11,041 nucleotides of DNA from Zetaproteobacteria bacterium (GTDB lineage: Bacteria > Pseudomonadota > Zetaproteobacteria > Mariprofundales > Mariprofundaceae). The notes below the pieces were generated by a model. That model made no database searches. It saw only the letters and a program-made list of their open reading frames with translations, and was not told the DNA's origin. Position 1 is the first letter of the stretch. Each line of letters starts with the position of its first letter. This document shows positions 1-5,957 of the stretch, piece after piece. Location: assembly GCA_021545625.1 (NCBI GenBank), contig JAJRVH010000240.1, positions 1 to 11,041 on the forward strand. The letters run 5' to 3'. A program made the translations under genes and the position numbers.

Positions 1-702
1 AAAAACTTCACGCTACTGCTCTCCCCCGACTGGTCGCCGGACGGCAATGTCGTGGCGCTCAACACCTATGTCGGCAACCATCCGCGCCTGGAGTTCTTCG
101 ACCTGCGTTCCGGAAGCCGCCGCGTTTTCGGCGACTTCAAGGGACTGAACAGTACGCCGGAATTCTCGCCCGACGGCCGTTATGTGGCGGCGACCCTGTC
201 CTACACCGGCAACACCGATATCCATATCTACGACATCAAGACGAAGACCTGGCGCGTGTTCACCCATAACCGCGGCATCGATACAACGCCGACCTGGTCG
301 CCGGACAGCAGCCAGATCGCCTTCGTCAGCAATCGCAGCGGCCATCCGCAGGTGTATCGCAAGCCGCTGACCGGCGGCAAGGCAGTGCTGGTCAGCACCG
401 TCGGCCACTACAACACCTCGCCGGCCTGGTCGCCGCTGGGCGACCGTATCGCGATGATCTCGAAGAAAGACTGGGCCTACGCGGTTGCGACGGTCAAGGT
501 TGACGGCAGCGACATCCGCTATCTGGCTACCGGCCAGCGGGTGGAATCCCCGGTCTGGTCTCCGAATGGCAAGATGCTGCTCTATTCGGCCGAGGAACAC
601 GGCATCCGGCGCATCTACCGCGTGCCCGCCTGGGGGGGCAGGGCCGAACCGATCACCTCGCCAGCCGTCGACGCCTCCGAGCCGGCCTGGTCAAAACACT
701 GA
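1..702 (+). CDS. tolB: Tol-Pal system protein TolB, C-terminal part (5' end outside window)
   Basis: This is the C-terminal part of a periplasmic TolB. The reading frame is open from base 1 (it begins KNFTLLLSPDWSPDG) to the TGA at 700-702, so the start codon and the N-terminal domain lie upstream of the window. The visible 233 residues are a beta-propeller marked by repeated W/FSPD-type blades: DWSPDG, EFSPDGRYVA, TWSPDSSQIAF, AWSPLGDRIAM, VWSPNGKMLL, and a terminal EPAWSKH. In the family the propeller binds Pal and colicins, and TolB links TolA in the inner membrane to Pal at the outer membrane, helping outer-membrane constriction during division. The downstream pal and cpoB genes confirm the locus. 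Identification is firm; only completeness is limited. Confidence 0.96.
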   Translation, partial: KNFTLLLSPDWSPDGNVVALNTYVGNHPRLEFFDLRSGSRRVFGDFKGLNSTPEFSPDGRYVAATLSYTGNTDIHIYDIKTKTWRVFTHNRGIDTTPTWSPDSSQIAFVSNRSGHPQVYRKPLTGGKAVLVSTVGHYNTSPAWSPLGDRIAMISKKDWAYAVATVKVDGSDIRYLATGQRVESPVWSPNGKMLLYSAEEHGIRRIYRVPAWGGRAEPITSPAVDASEPAWSKH

Positions 703-733
703 TATCGGCGCCCGGTTGCAATTCGATTCGAGG

Positions 734-761
734 TTGACTACAAATAGCCTAATGTCACTAT
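734..761 (+). promoter_or_regulatory. candidate promoter for pal
   Basis: The 93-bp tolB-pal gap contains TTGACT (734-739), a 5/6 match to a sigma70 -35 box. A weak -10-like CACTAT (756-761, 3/6) follows after 16 bp. The gap is AT-richer than its surroundings. A separate pal promoter in addition to read-through from tolB is plausible, but the -10 is poor, so this is only a candidate. Confidence 0.35.
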
Positions 762-795
762 GCCGTTTATTCAACGAACCCTGAGGGAGGAAGTA

Positions 796-1275
796 ATGAA
801 TTCACATCGTTCAATCAAACTGGCCATGATCGCGCTGGCCTCTGCCGGACTCCTGTTCGCCGGCTGCGCCAAAAAGGAAACCGTCACGGCCGAACCGGCA
901 GCCCAGGAGGCCCCCGCCGTCTCCAGTGTCAAGCCCGTCAGCAAGCCGTCCACCAACTCCGTGTACTTCGCGTTTGACAGCGCTGAACTGGATGCCTCCG
1001 CTCAGGCCACGCTGGATGCCTATGCCGCCTGGCTGAACAGCAACCAAAGCGTCAACATCAAGATCGAAGGCAACTGCGACGAGCGCGGCAGCCGCGAATA
1101 CAACCTGGCCCTGGGCCAGGAACGCGCCGACAGCGTCAAGAATTATCTGGTTGCCCGCGGTGTGAGCAGCAACCGTATCGACACCGTCTCCTTTGGTGAA
1201 GAGCGTCCCGTCTGCCACGGCACCGGCGAAGCCTGCTGGGCCCAGAACCGTCATGCGGACATTGTCACCCGCTAA
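796..1275 (+). CDS. pal: peptidoglycan-associated lipoprotein Pal
   Basis: Outer-membrane lipoprotein of the Tol-Pal system that anchors the outer membrane to peptidoglycan and interacts with TolB. The ATG at 796 is chosen because GGGAGG (785-790) lies 5 bp upstream; an in-frame ATG at 760 would put extra residues in front of the signal peptide and has no such site. The 159-aa product begins MNSHRSIKLAMIALAS, has a hydrophobic stretch and the lipobox LFAGC with lipidation Cys24. A short Ala/Pro/Val-rich linker follows. An OmpA-like domain fills the C-terminal ~105 residues (VYFAFDSAELD, GNCDERGSREYNLALG, GVSSNRIDTVSFGEERP, WAQNRHADIVTR). The C-terminal NR-x-A is retained, with His where many homologues have a second Arg. 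Length and motifs are typical. Confidence 0.97.
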   Translation: MNSHRSIKLAMIALASAGLLFAGCAKKETVTAEPAAQEAPAVSSVKPVSKPSTNSVYFAFDSAELDASAQATLDAYAAWLNSNQSVNIKIEGNCDERGSREYNLALGQERADSVKNYLVARGVSSNRIDTVSFGEERPVCHGTGEACWAQNRHADIVTR

Positions 1276-2095
1276 ACATCAGATCCTGATTCAGAAGAAA
1301 CGGTCACCGGTCATGCCGGTGGCCGTTCTTTTGTTATGCGCGTTCGCACTCGACGGCTGCGCCTCCTCCGGCAAGAGCCGCGATGCAGAGAGACAGCAGG
1401 ACATGCAGCAGCGGCTGTCGGCCATCGAGCAGAGCCTGCAGCAGCATCGCCTCGACCGCGAGACCTCCACCGCTACGCTGAATGACAGAATGGCCGCTCT
1501 CGAACAGCAATTGCAGATGCAGCAGGCCCAGATCCGGGCCCTGTCGGACGCTCTCGAAAACATCCGTTCAAGGCCTCCCGAGATCCGCCCGAAACCCGCT
1601 CCGGCCGCAAGACCGGCCGCTACCGGCGACAGCCGCGTCACCGCCATCAAGCCGCCAACCGTCAAGACAGGGACCGACAAGCCCGACCTGCAGCATCGCG
1701 AGGCGGAAAAGAACGCCTACACGGCCGCCTATCTGGCGCTGAAAAGCGGTCGCTACGAAGAGGCCAGCCAGGGCTTCGCCGAACTCCTGAAAGGTTATCC
1801 CAAGGGAGAATATACCGACCAGGCCTGGTACTGGCTCGGGGAAAGCCTGTTCGCGCAACATGCGGAAAAGGCCGCCATCAATGCCTTCGGACAGGTCGTC
1901 GAACACTACCCCGACAGTGTGAAACATGCCGCAGCCCTGCTCAAGCTCGGACAGCTTCAGCAGGCACAGGGACACGCGAAAAAGGCAATGGCCTTCTATC
2001 AGCGGCTGATCCATGAACACCCGGACAGCACGGCCGCCGAACAGGCGCGCTCGGCGCTGGCCGCCATGCGCGCCGCCACGGAGAACAAGCGATAG
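1253..2095 (+). CDS. cpoB: CpoB/YbgF-type Tol-Pal accessory protein with a lipoprotein signal
   Basis: Periplasmic TPR protein that in E. coli coordinates Tol-Pal constriction with PBP1B-driven septal murein synthesis and binds TolA. With the ATG at 1253 the product is 280 aa. It has a basic n-region (QKKRSP), a hydrophobic core (VAVLLLCAFAL) and a lipobox-like LDGC with Cys36. A Gln/Glu/Arg-rich coiled coil follows at about 40-100 (QQRLSAIEQSLQQHRLDRE), as in the trimerisation domain. Next is a Pro/Ala/Lys linker, then TPR-type repeats from about 154 (NAYTAAYLALKSGRYEEA, AWYWLGESLFAQ, LLKLGQLQQAQG). This start overlaps pal by 23 bp. An in-frame ATG at 1313 (no overlap) would give a shorter signal lacking the basic residues; neither start has a good Shine-Dalgarno site. 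Function is inferred from domain order and position after pal. Confidence 0.9.
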   Translation: MRTLSPAKHQILIQKKRSPVMPVAVLLLCAFALDGCASSGKSRDAERQQDMQQRLSAIEQSLQQHRLDRETSTATLNDRMAALEQQLQMQQAQIRALSDALENIRSRPPEIRPKPAPAARPAATGDSRVTAIKPPTVKTGTDKPDLQHREAEKNAYTAAYLALKSGRYEEASQGFAELLKGYPKGEYTDQAWYWLGESLFAQHAEKAAINAFGQVVEHYPDSVKHAAALLKLGQLQQAQGHAKKAMAFYQRLIHEHPDSTAAEQARSALAAMRAATENKR

Positions 2096-2760
2096 ACATT
2101 TCCGCTTCATCCACAGTACGGATCCACGAAATCTACCAGAGCATCCAGGGCGAAAGCACGCTGGCGGGCATGCGTTGCACCTTTGTCCGCCTTGCAGGCT
2201 GCCCGCTGGAGTGCAGCTATTGCGATACGCCGCAGGCCATTCCCTTCGACAGCGGCGATGTCATGTCCATCGACGCTGTCGTCGAACACGTGCGGAAACT
2301 GGGAAACCCGCTGGTGCTGGTTACCGGCGGCGAGCCGCTGGCCCAGCGCGCATGCATGCCGCTGCTTGAGTCGCTCTGCCGCCTGGATGGCATCGTGCAG
2401 CTGGAAACATCCGGTGCCCTGCCAATCGAGGCGGTGCCCGCCGATGTGCGTCGCATCGTCGATATCAAGACGCCCGACAGCGGCGAATGCGGCAGCAACC
2501 GGCTGAGCAACCTGGCCAATCTTCGGAGTGGCGACGAACTGAAATTCGTGCTCTGCGGCCGGGCCGACTATGAATGGAGCCGGGACTTTATCCGCAGGCA
2601 CCGGCTGACGGACAGGAATATCCCGCTGCTCTTTTCCGCCGCCTGGCAACGCCTGTCGCTGCGGGACCTGAGCGTCTGGATCATCGAGGACAGGCTGCCG
2701 GTGCGCATGCAGGTCCAGCTGCACAAGATCATCTGGGGCGCGGAGGCGACCGGTGTCTGA
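2092..2760 (+). CDS. queE: 7-carboxy-7-deazaguanine synthase QueE (radical SAM), non-canonical start
   Basis: Radical SAM enzyme converting 6-carboxytetrahydropterin to 7-carboxy-7-deazaguanine on the path to preQ0 and queuosine. The CX3CX2C iron-sulfur motif (GCPLECSYCDT; C37, C41, C44 counted from 2092) and GGEP at 79-82 are clear. The conserved family N-terminus (VRIHEIYQSIQGES) is encoded at about 2116-2157, upstream of the first ATG (2170). Between the in-frame TGA at 2014-2016 and CTG 2161 this frame has no ATG, GTG, TTG or CTG. The likely starts are ATA 2092 (8 bp after GGAG 2080-2083, overlapping the cpoB stop) or ATT 2098, giving 222 or 220 aa. Starting at 2170 would delete the QSIQGE region. 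The gene's identity is firm; the exact 5' end is not. Confidence 0.92.
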   Translation: MDISASSTVRIHEIYQSIQGESTLAGMRCTFVRLAGCPLECSYCDTPQAIPFDSGDVMSIDAVVEHVRKLGNPLVLVTGGEPLAQRACMPLLESLCRLDGIVQLETSGALPIEAVPADVRRIVDIKTPDSGECGSNRLSNLANLRSGDELKFVLCGRADYEWSRDFIRRHRLTDRNIPLLFSAAWQRLSLRDLSVWIIEDRLPVRMQVQLHKIIWGAEATGV

Positions 2761-3445
2761 GTCCCGAGCCGTCGTACTGCTGTCAGGCGGCCTGGACTCC
2801 GCCACCGCGCTTGCCTGGGCGATCCGCAGGCAGGGGTGGCTGTGTCACAGCGTGGCCTTCGACTACGGCCAGCGGCATCGCATCGAGCTGGAGGCGGCCG
2901 AACGCGTTGCCGAATCCCTCGGCGTCGTCGATCATCGCACCATCCGGGTCGATCTTGGCAGCATCGGCCATTCGGCGCTGACCACGGACATGCCCGTGCC
3001 GAAAGACGAGGCCGGCAGGGAAGGCATCCCGGTCACCTATGTGCCGGCCCGCAACCTGATCTTCCTGTCGCTGGCCACCGCTGTCGCCGAAACGGTCGCC
3101 GCGACGAAGCTGGTGATCGGCGCCAATGTCGTCGATTACTCCGGCTATCCGGACTGCCGGCAGACATTTCTCGATGCCTTCATTCGCGCCGCCAACCTCG
3201 GCACCAGAGCCGGCAGCGAAGGACAGGAACTGGAAATCGCGGCTCCGCTGATCCGGCTGAACAAATCAGCCATCATCGCGCTGGGACTGGAGCTGGGACT
3301 GGACTACGTCCTGACGCGTTCCTGTTACGATCCGCGACCCGACGGCATGCCCTGCGGCCATTGCGACTCATGCCATTACCGCCGGCAGGGCTTTCGGGAA
3401 CTCGGCCGGGAAGACCCGCTTCCCTATCCCGATGCACATGCCTGA
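2753..3445 (+). CDS. queC: 7-cyano-7-deazaguanine (preQ0) synthase QueC
   Basis: ATP-dependent enzyme converting 7-carboxy-7-deazaguanine (the QueE product) to preQ0, the cyano precursor of queuosine in tRNA. The start is GTG 2753, with GGAGG (2742-2746) 6 bp upstream. It overlaps the queE stop by 8 bp, so coupled translation with queE is likely. The 230-aa product has the N-terminal ATP-pyrophosphatase P-loop SGGLDS (11-16), the family block YVPARNLIFLSLA, NVVDYSGYPDCR, and a C-terminal zinc site C191, C201, C204, C207 (SCYDP...CGHCDSC). Length and motifs are standard for the family. QueD and QueF are not in the window. Confidence 0.97.
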   Translation: MSESRAVVLLSGGLDSATALAWAIRRQGWLCHSVAFDYGQRHRIELEAAERVAESLGVVDHRTIRVDLGSIGHSALTTDMPVPKDEAGREGIPVTYVPARNLIFLSLATAVAETVAATKLVIGANVVDYSGYPDCRQTFLDAFIRAANLGTRAGSEGQELEIAAPLIRLNKSAIIALGLELGLDYVLTRSCYDPRPDGMPCGHCDSCHYRRQGFRELGREDPLPYPDAHA

Positions 3446-3449
3446 CGGC

Positions 3450-3478
3450 TTCTCAAACGTGGCCGCAGGCCTTACAAT
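3450..3478 (+). promoter_or_regulatory. candidate promoter for the cytochrome c peroxidase gene
   Basis: TTCTCA (3450-3455, 4/6 to the -35 consensus) and TACAAT (3473-3478, 5/6 to the -10 consensus) are separated by 17 bp. They lie in the 80-bp gap between queC and the peroxidase gene. A small GGCC-GCA-GGCC repeat (3461-3471) sits in the spacer. Position and spacing suit an independent promoter, but this comes from consensus matching only. Confidence 0.4.
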
Positions 3479-3525
3479 GGCGCCAGGGGACAGGGGCGGA
3501 GCGAAAGACCGACAGGAGGTTGTCC

Positions 3526-4500
3526 TTGCGCGCTGATCGCCGATTGTTTGTATTGCTCTTCCTGTTCTCCCTGTGCCCGGCCTTTGCCGCCAGCGCTGCG
3601 GAAGCGGATCTCACGGACTGGCTGCTTCCCGAACCCTCCTTCCCGAATCATAATCCCTACAGTACCGCCAAGGCCGAGCTCGGTCGCCTGATCTTCTTCG
3701 ACCCGCGCCTGAGTCCGGGCAAAAACCTTTCCTGTCTGAACTGCCATAACCCCGGCCTCGCCTGGGCCGACGGCCTGCCCCGCTCGCGCGTCAGCGGCCT
3801 GCACAGCATGCCCCGTCATACCCCGTCGCTGATCAACGTCGCCTATCGCGACAACTTCTTCTGGGATGGCCGGACCTCCAGCCTCGAGGCGGCCGTCAGC
3901 GAGCATCTCCAGGGCATCTACATCGACATCGACGGCATGCTGGCGACCCTGCGCGGCATGCCCGGCTATCGCCAGCGCTTTGCCGACGCGTTCGGAACGC
4001 AGGACATTTCCCTGCCGGAGGTGGCCGCGGCGCTGGCCACGTTCCTGCGCACGATCGTGCAGCGAAACACGCCGTTCGACCAGTGGGCTGCCGGCGACCC
4101 GGATGCCCTGTCCGCAGCCGCCCGGCGCGGCTTCGCGCTCTTTACCGGCAAGGCCGGCTGTATCGCCTGCCATGCCCCGCCCGCCTTCAGCGACGGAAAG
4201 TTCCACCGCAGCCGCCTGAACAGCATTGATCCCGGGCGCTACGAAATCACGCACATGCCAGGCGACCGTAATGCCTTTCGCACGCCGGATCTGCGCCAGG
4301 CGGCCCTGAGCGCCCCCTATATGCATGCAGGTCAGAAGCCGACGCTGATATCGGTCATCCGCTATTATAACGCCGGAGGCAGCAGCACCGATATCCCGCT
4401 GCACCTCAGCGGGCGGGACATGCACGATCTGGAGGCTTTTCTGAAGTCCCTGTCCGGGCCAATGCCACAGGCGGCGATTCCCCAGTTGCCGGTTCCCTGA
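3526..4500 (+). CDS. periplasmic di-haem cytochrome c peroxidase / MauG-family protein
   Basis: Predicted secreted c-type cytochrome of the bacterial cytochrome c peroxidase/MauG superfamily. Members reduce H2O2 with electrons from small redox proteins or oxidise protein side chains. The start is TTG 3526 because GGAGG (3515-3519) lies 6 bp upstream and a signal peptide follows at once (MRADRRLFVLLFLFSLCPAF, with AASAAEA after it). The 324-aa product has two haem-binding motifs, CLNCH (70-74) and CIACH (212-216). Between them are HTPSLINVAYRDNFFWDGR (W113 in FWDGR) and TFLRTIVQRNTPFD. Near the C-terminus are FRTPDLRQAALSAPYMHAG (M266) and DLEAFLKSLSG. M266 may be a distal haem ligand, as in classical peroxidases; this is inference. 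No third haem motif is present. Whether it is a peroxidase or a MauG/MbnH-like maturation enzyme cannot be decided here, since no partner gene is adjacent. Confidence 0.9.
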   Translation: MRADRRLFVLLFLFSLCPAFAASAAEADLTDWLLPEPSFPNHNPYSTAKAELGRLIFFDPRLSPGKNLSCLNCHNPGLAWADGLPRSRVSGLHSMPRHTPSLINVAYRDNFFWDGRTSSLEAAVSEHLQGIYIDIDGMLATLRGMPGYRQRFADAFGTQDISLPEVAAALATFLRTIVQRNTPFDQWAAGDPDALSAAARRGFALFTGKAGCIACHAPPAFSDGKFHRSRLNSIDPGRYEITHMPGDRNAFRTPDLRQAALSAPYMHAGQKPTLISVIRYYNAGGSSTDIPLHLSGRDMHDLEAFLKSLSGPMPQAAIPQLPVP

Positions 4501-4504
4501 ACCG
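4490..4504. terminator. small inverted repeat between convergent genes, possible weak bidirectional terminator
   Basis: CGGTTC (4490-4495), loop CCT and GAACCG (4499-4504) form a perfect 6-bp stem with a 3-nt loop. It spans the peroxidase stop codon and ends right at the ald stop codon. The two convergent genes are separated by only 4 bp, so any terminator must be embedded like this. There is no T-tract on either side, so intrinsic termination is doubtful. Confidence 0.3.
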
Positions 4505-5608
4505 TCAGCCCTGCGTCCCCGCCTGCAGGGATCCGGCCAGCGCCGGGTGCACGATAAGACCATCGCGAATATTCACCCCGCATGCCAGTTCCGGCGTCGA
4601 GGACAATGCCTTCTCCAGCCCGTCATCGGCCAGCCGCATCACGTAGGGAAACGTTGCCGTCGTCAGCGCCCGGGTGCTGGTCTCCGGCACCGCGGCCGGC
4701 AGGTTCGGAAGACAGCAGTGCAGCACGCCCGACTCCGGATACACGGGCTCGGTATAGGTGGTCGGCCGGCTCGTTTCGCTGATTCCTCCCTGATCGATCG
4801 CCACATCGATGAATACCGCCCGGTCGGGCATCAGGCCGATCTCGGCGGCCCGAAGCAGACGCGGCGCGCGCGCCCCCGGAAGCAGGGCCGCGCCGATCAG
4901 CAACTGACAGCCGGGCAGCAACCCGATCAGGCTGTCGTGACCATACAGGCGCACATCGATGGCCGGAAAGGCTTTCGCCAAACCGGCGATACGGTCGCCA
5001 TTCGCTTCCAGAATCGTCACATCGGCGCCCAGCCCGGCAACCGAGGCCGCTGCATGGCGTCCGACATTGCCGCCTCCGAGAATCACCGTCCGGATCGCCG
5101 GAACACCGGCAATGCCGCCGGCCAGCCGTCCCATACCCTGAAACGGTGTTGCATTCTCCCGCTGCAAAAAGCGTACCCCAAGCTGTACGGCCATGCGCCC
5201 GGCCACCTGACTCATCGGCGCCAGCAGCGGCAAACTGCCATCGTCCAGCTGGACCGTTTCATAGCCGATCGCGCAAACCTTCCTGCGCATCAGTTCGGCG
5301 GCCAGTTCCGGGGCCGCGGCCAGATGCAGAAATGTGAACAGGATCTGGCCCGGTCGCAAAAAGGCATATTCTTCAGGCAACGGCTCCTTGACCTTGACGA
5401 CCAGCTCCGCATCCCAGGCTCCGGCTGCATCCGCAACCAGCTGCGCGCCGGCATCGGCGTAGCCATCATCGGTAAAGCCGCTGCCCTCGCCGGCTCCCGC
5501 CTGCACACAGACCTGATGTCCGCGTGCCGTCAGTTCCCGCACGCCCTCCGGCGTCAGCGCGACCCGGTGTTCGCGATTCTTGATCTCTTTGGGCAGGCCC
5601 AGCCGCAT
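4505..5608 (-). CDS. ald: alanine dehydrogenase
   Basis: NAD-dependent enzyme interconverting L-alanine with pyruvate and ammonium in the cytoplasm. The 367-aa product is close to the family's ~370. The N-terminus RLGLPKEIKNREHRVALTPEG carries substrate-binding Arg15. The substrate-site lysine and histidine appear as K74 in VKVKEP and H95 in FTFLHLA. The Rossmann motif is GGGNVG (178-183), followed by acidic E201 (TILEAN) for NAD ribose binding. D272 in DVAIDQGG matches the family catalytic Asp. The usual C-terminal block, typically like VANMPGAVPRTST, reads LPNLPAAVPETST here, with N302 kept and Arg replaced by E309. The start is ATG at 5608-5606, with a GAGG Shine-Dalgarno (minus strand, 5617-5614) 5 nt upstream. 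The gene runs convergent to the peroxidase gene. Confidence 0.95.
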   Translation of the reverse strand: MRLGLPKEIKNREHRVALTPEGVRELTARGHQVCVQAGAGEGSGFTDDGYADAGAQLVADAAGAWDAELVVKVKEPLPEEYAFLRPGQILFTFLHLAAAPELAAELMRRKVCAIGYETVQLDDGSLPLLAPMSQVAGRMAVQLGVRFLQRENATPFQGMGRLAGGIAGVPAIRTVILGGGNVGRHAAASVAGLGADVTILEANGDRIAGLAKAFPAIDVRLYGHDSLIGLLPGCQLLIGAALLPGARAPRLLRAAEIGLMPDRAVFIDVAIDQGGISETSRPTTYTEPVYPESGVLHCCLPNLPAAVPETSTRALTTATFPYVMRLADDGLEKALSSTPELACGVNIRDGLIVHPALAGSLQAGTQG

Positions 5609-5630
5609 ATCCGCCTCGCTTCAGATGCTA

Positions 5631-5651
5631 GGGTCTGTTTACACTACGGAC
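5631..5651 (+). repeat. left terminal inverted repeat of the MITE-like element
   Basis: Starts GGGTCTGTTTACACTACGG. Matches the reverse complement of 5881-5901 at 19 of 21 positions; the differences are at the 4th and 20th bases. It begins 22 bp before the ald start codon, so any ald promoter probably lies in or beyond this repeat. Read towards ald it contains a -10-like TGTAAA without a convincing -35. Confidence 0.8.
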
Positions 5652-5880
5652 GGCGCAGCCGCTGCAGCGCCGAATGGATGCGAGCCAAGGCGCAAGCCGC
5701 GCGGTTTGGCAGGGCCCAATAAGCGGCGGGCAACGCAGGCACGCGCCATTCGGGGCGCGGCCCATTCGGGAATGGCGTCGGCCCTTGCGCGTTGCGGCGT
5801 TATTCCTCGCGGGTGTGCAACCAGCACATTCCGCTCGAAATGCCTTGCAGCGCATCAAATCCGGCGCCTTCGACAAGCGT

Positions 5881-5901
5881 GACCGTAGTGTAAACAGGCC
5901 C
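5881..5901 (-). repeat. right terminal inverted repeat of the MITE-like element
   Basis: Reads GGGCCTGTTTACACTACGG on the minus strand and pairs with 5631-5651. It lies 56 bp from the VOC gene stop codon. Confidence 0.8.
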
Positions 5902-5916
5902 TGAAAAGCCGCAGTG

Positions 5917-5940
5917 ACTTGCCGGACCGGTCCCGGAAGT
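5917..5940 (-). terminator. imperfect 24-bp inverted repeat downstream of the globin-VOC pair
   Basis: Arms of 12 nt pair at 10 of 12 positions around a GGACCGGTCC palindrome (5924-5933), starting 17 nt after the VOC gene stop on the minus strand. The nearest T-rich stretch (CTTTTC) comes about 9 nt later, so it is not a textbook intrinsic terminator. A terminator or a protein-binding palindrome are both possible. Confidence 0.3.
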
Positions 5941-5957
5941 TACGGGGCCGCGAGTGT

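Larger units (their letters stand above)
5631..5901. mobile_element. 271-bp MITE-like fold-back element, non-coding
   Basis: The ends are inverted repeats of 21 bp (5631-5651 and 5881-5901) with 19/21 identity and a shared core TGTTTACACTACGG. Inside, the two arms stay loosely related when one is reverse-complemented: shared blocks GCGCCG, GATGCG, CAAGGC, AATAA, CAACGC and GCCATTC occur in the same order. The arms meet near the midpoint at the palindrome CCATTC-GG-GAATGG (5762-5775). Open frames across it do not resemble a transposase and change with strand, so I treat it as non-coding. No clean target-site duplication is visible (CTA on the left, TGA on the right). Together these suggest a miniature inverted-repeat transposable element or large fold-back repeat. 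I cannot name a parent IS. It lies between the ald start and the VOC gene stop. Confidence 0.72.

Noticed and set aside
2836..3525. Plus-strand frame extending the peroxidase upstream to give 554 aa
   Set aside because: The upstream part is an Arg/His-rich shadow of queC. The signal peptide and GGAGG-supported TTG start at 3526 define the real gene.
4547..5722. 391-codon plus-strand frame antisense to ald
   Set aside because: It overlaps ald completely, is Arg/Gln/His-rich and lacks any recognisable domain, whereas ald matches its family over its full length.
5580..5904. Small open frames (60-100 codons) on both strands across the MITE-like element
   Set aside because: They follow the GC-rich inverted-repeat structure, have no ribosome-binding sites or domain similarity, and their composition resembles translated repeat DNA.
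5628..5905. Target-site duplication flanking the MITE-like element
   Set aside because: The flanks (CTA/CTAG on the left, TGA/CTGA on the right) do not match for 2, 3 or 4 bp, so no duplication is claimed.
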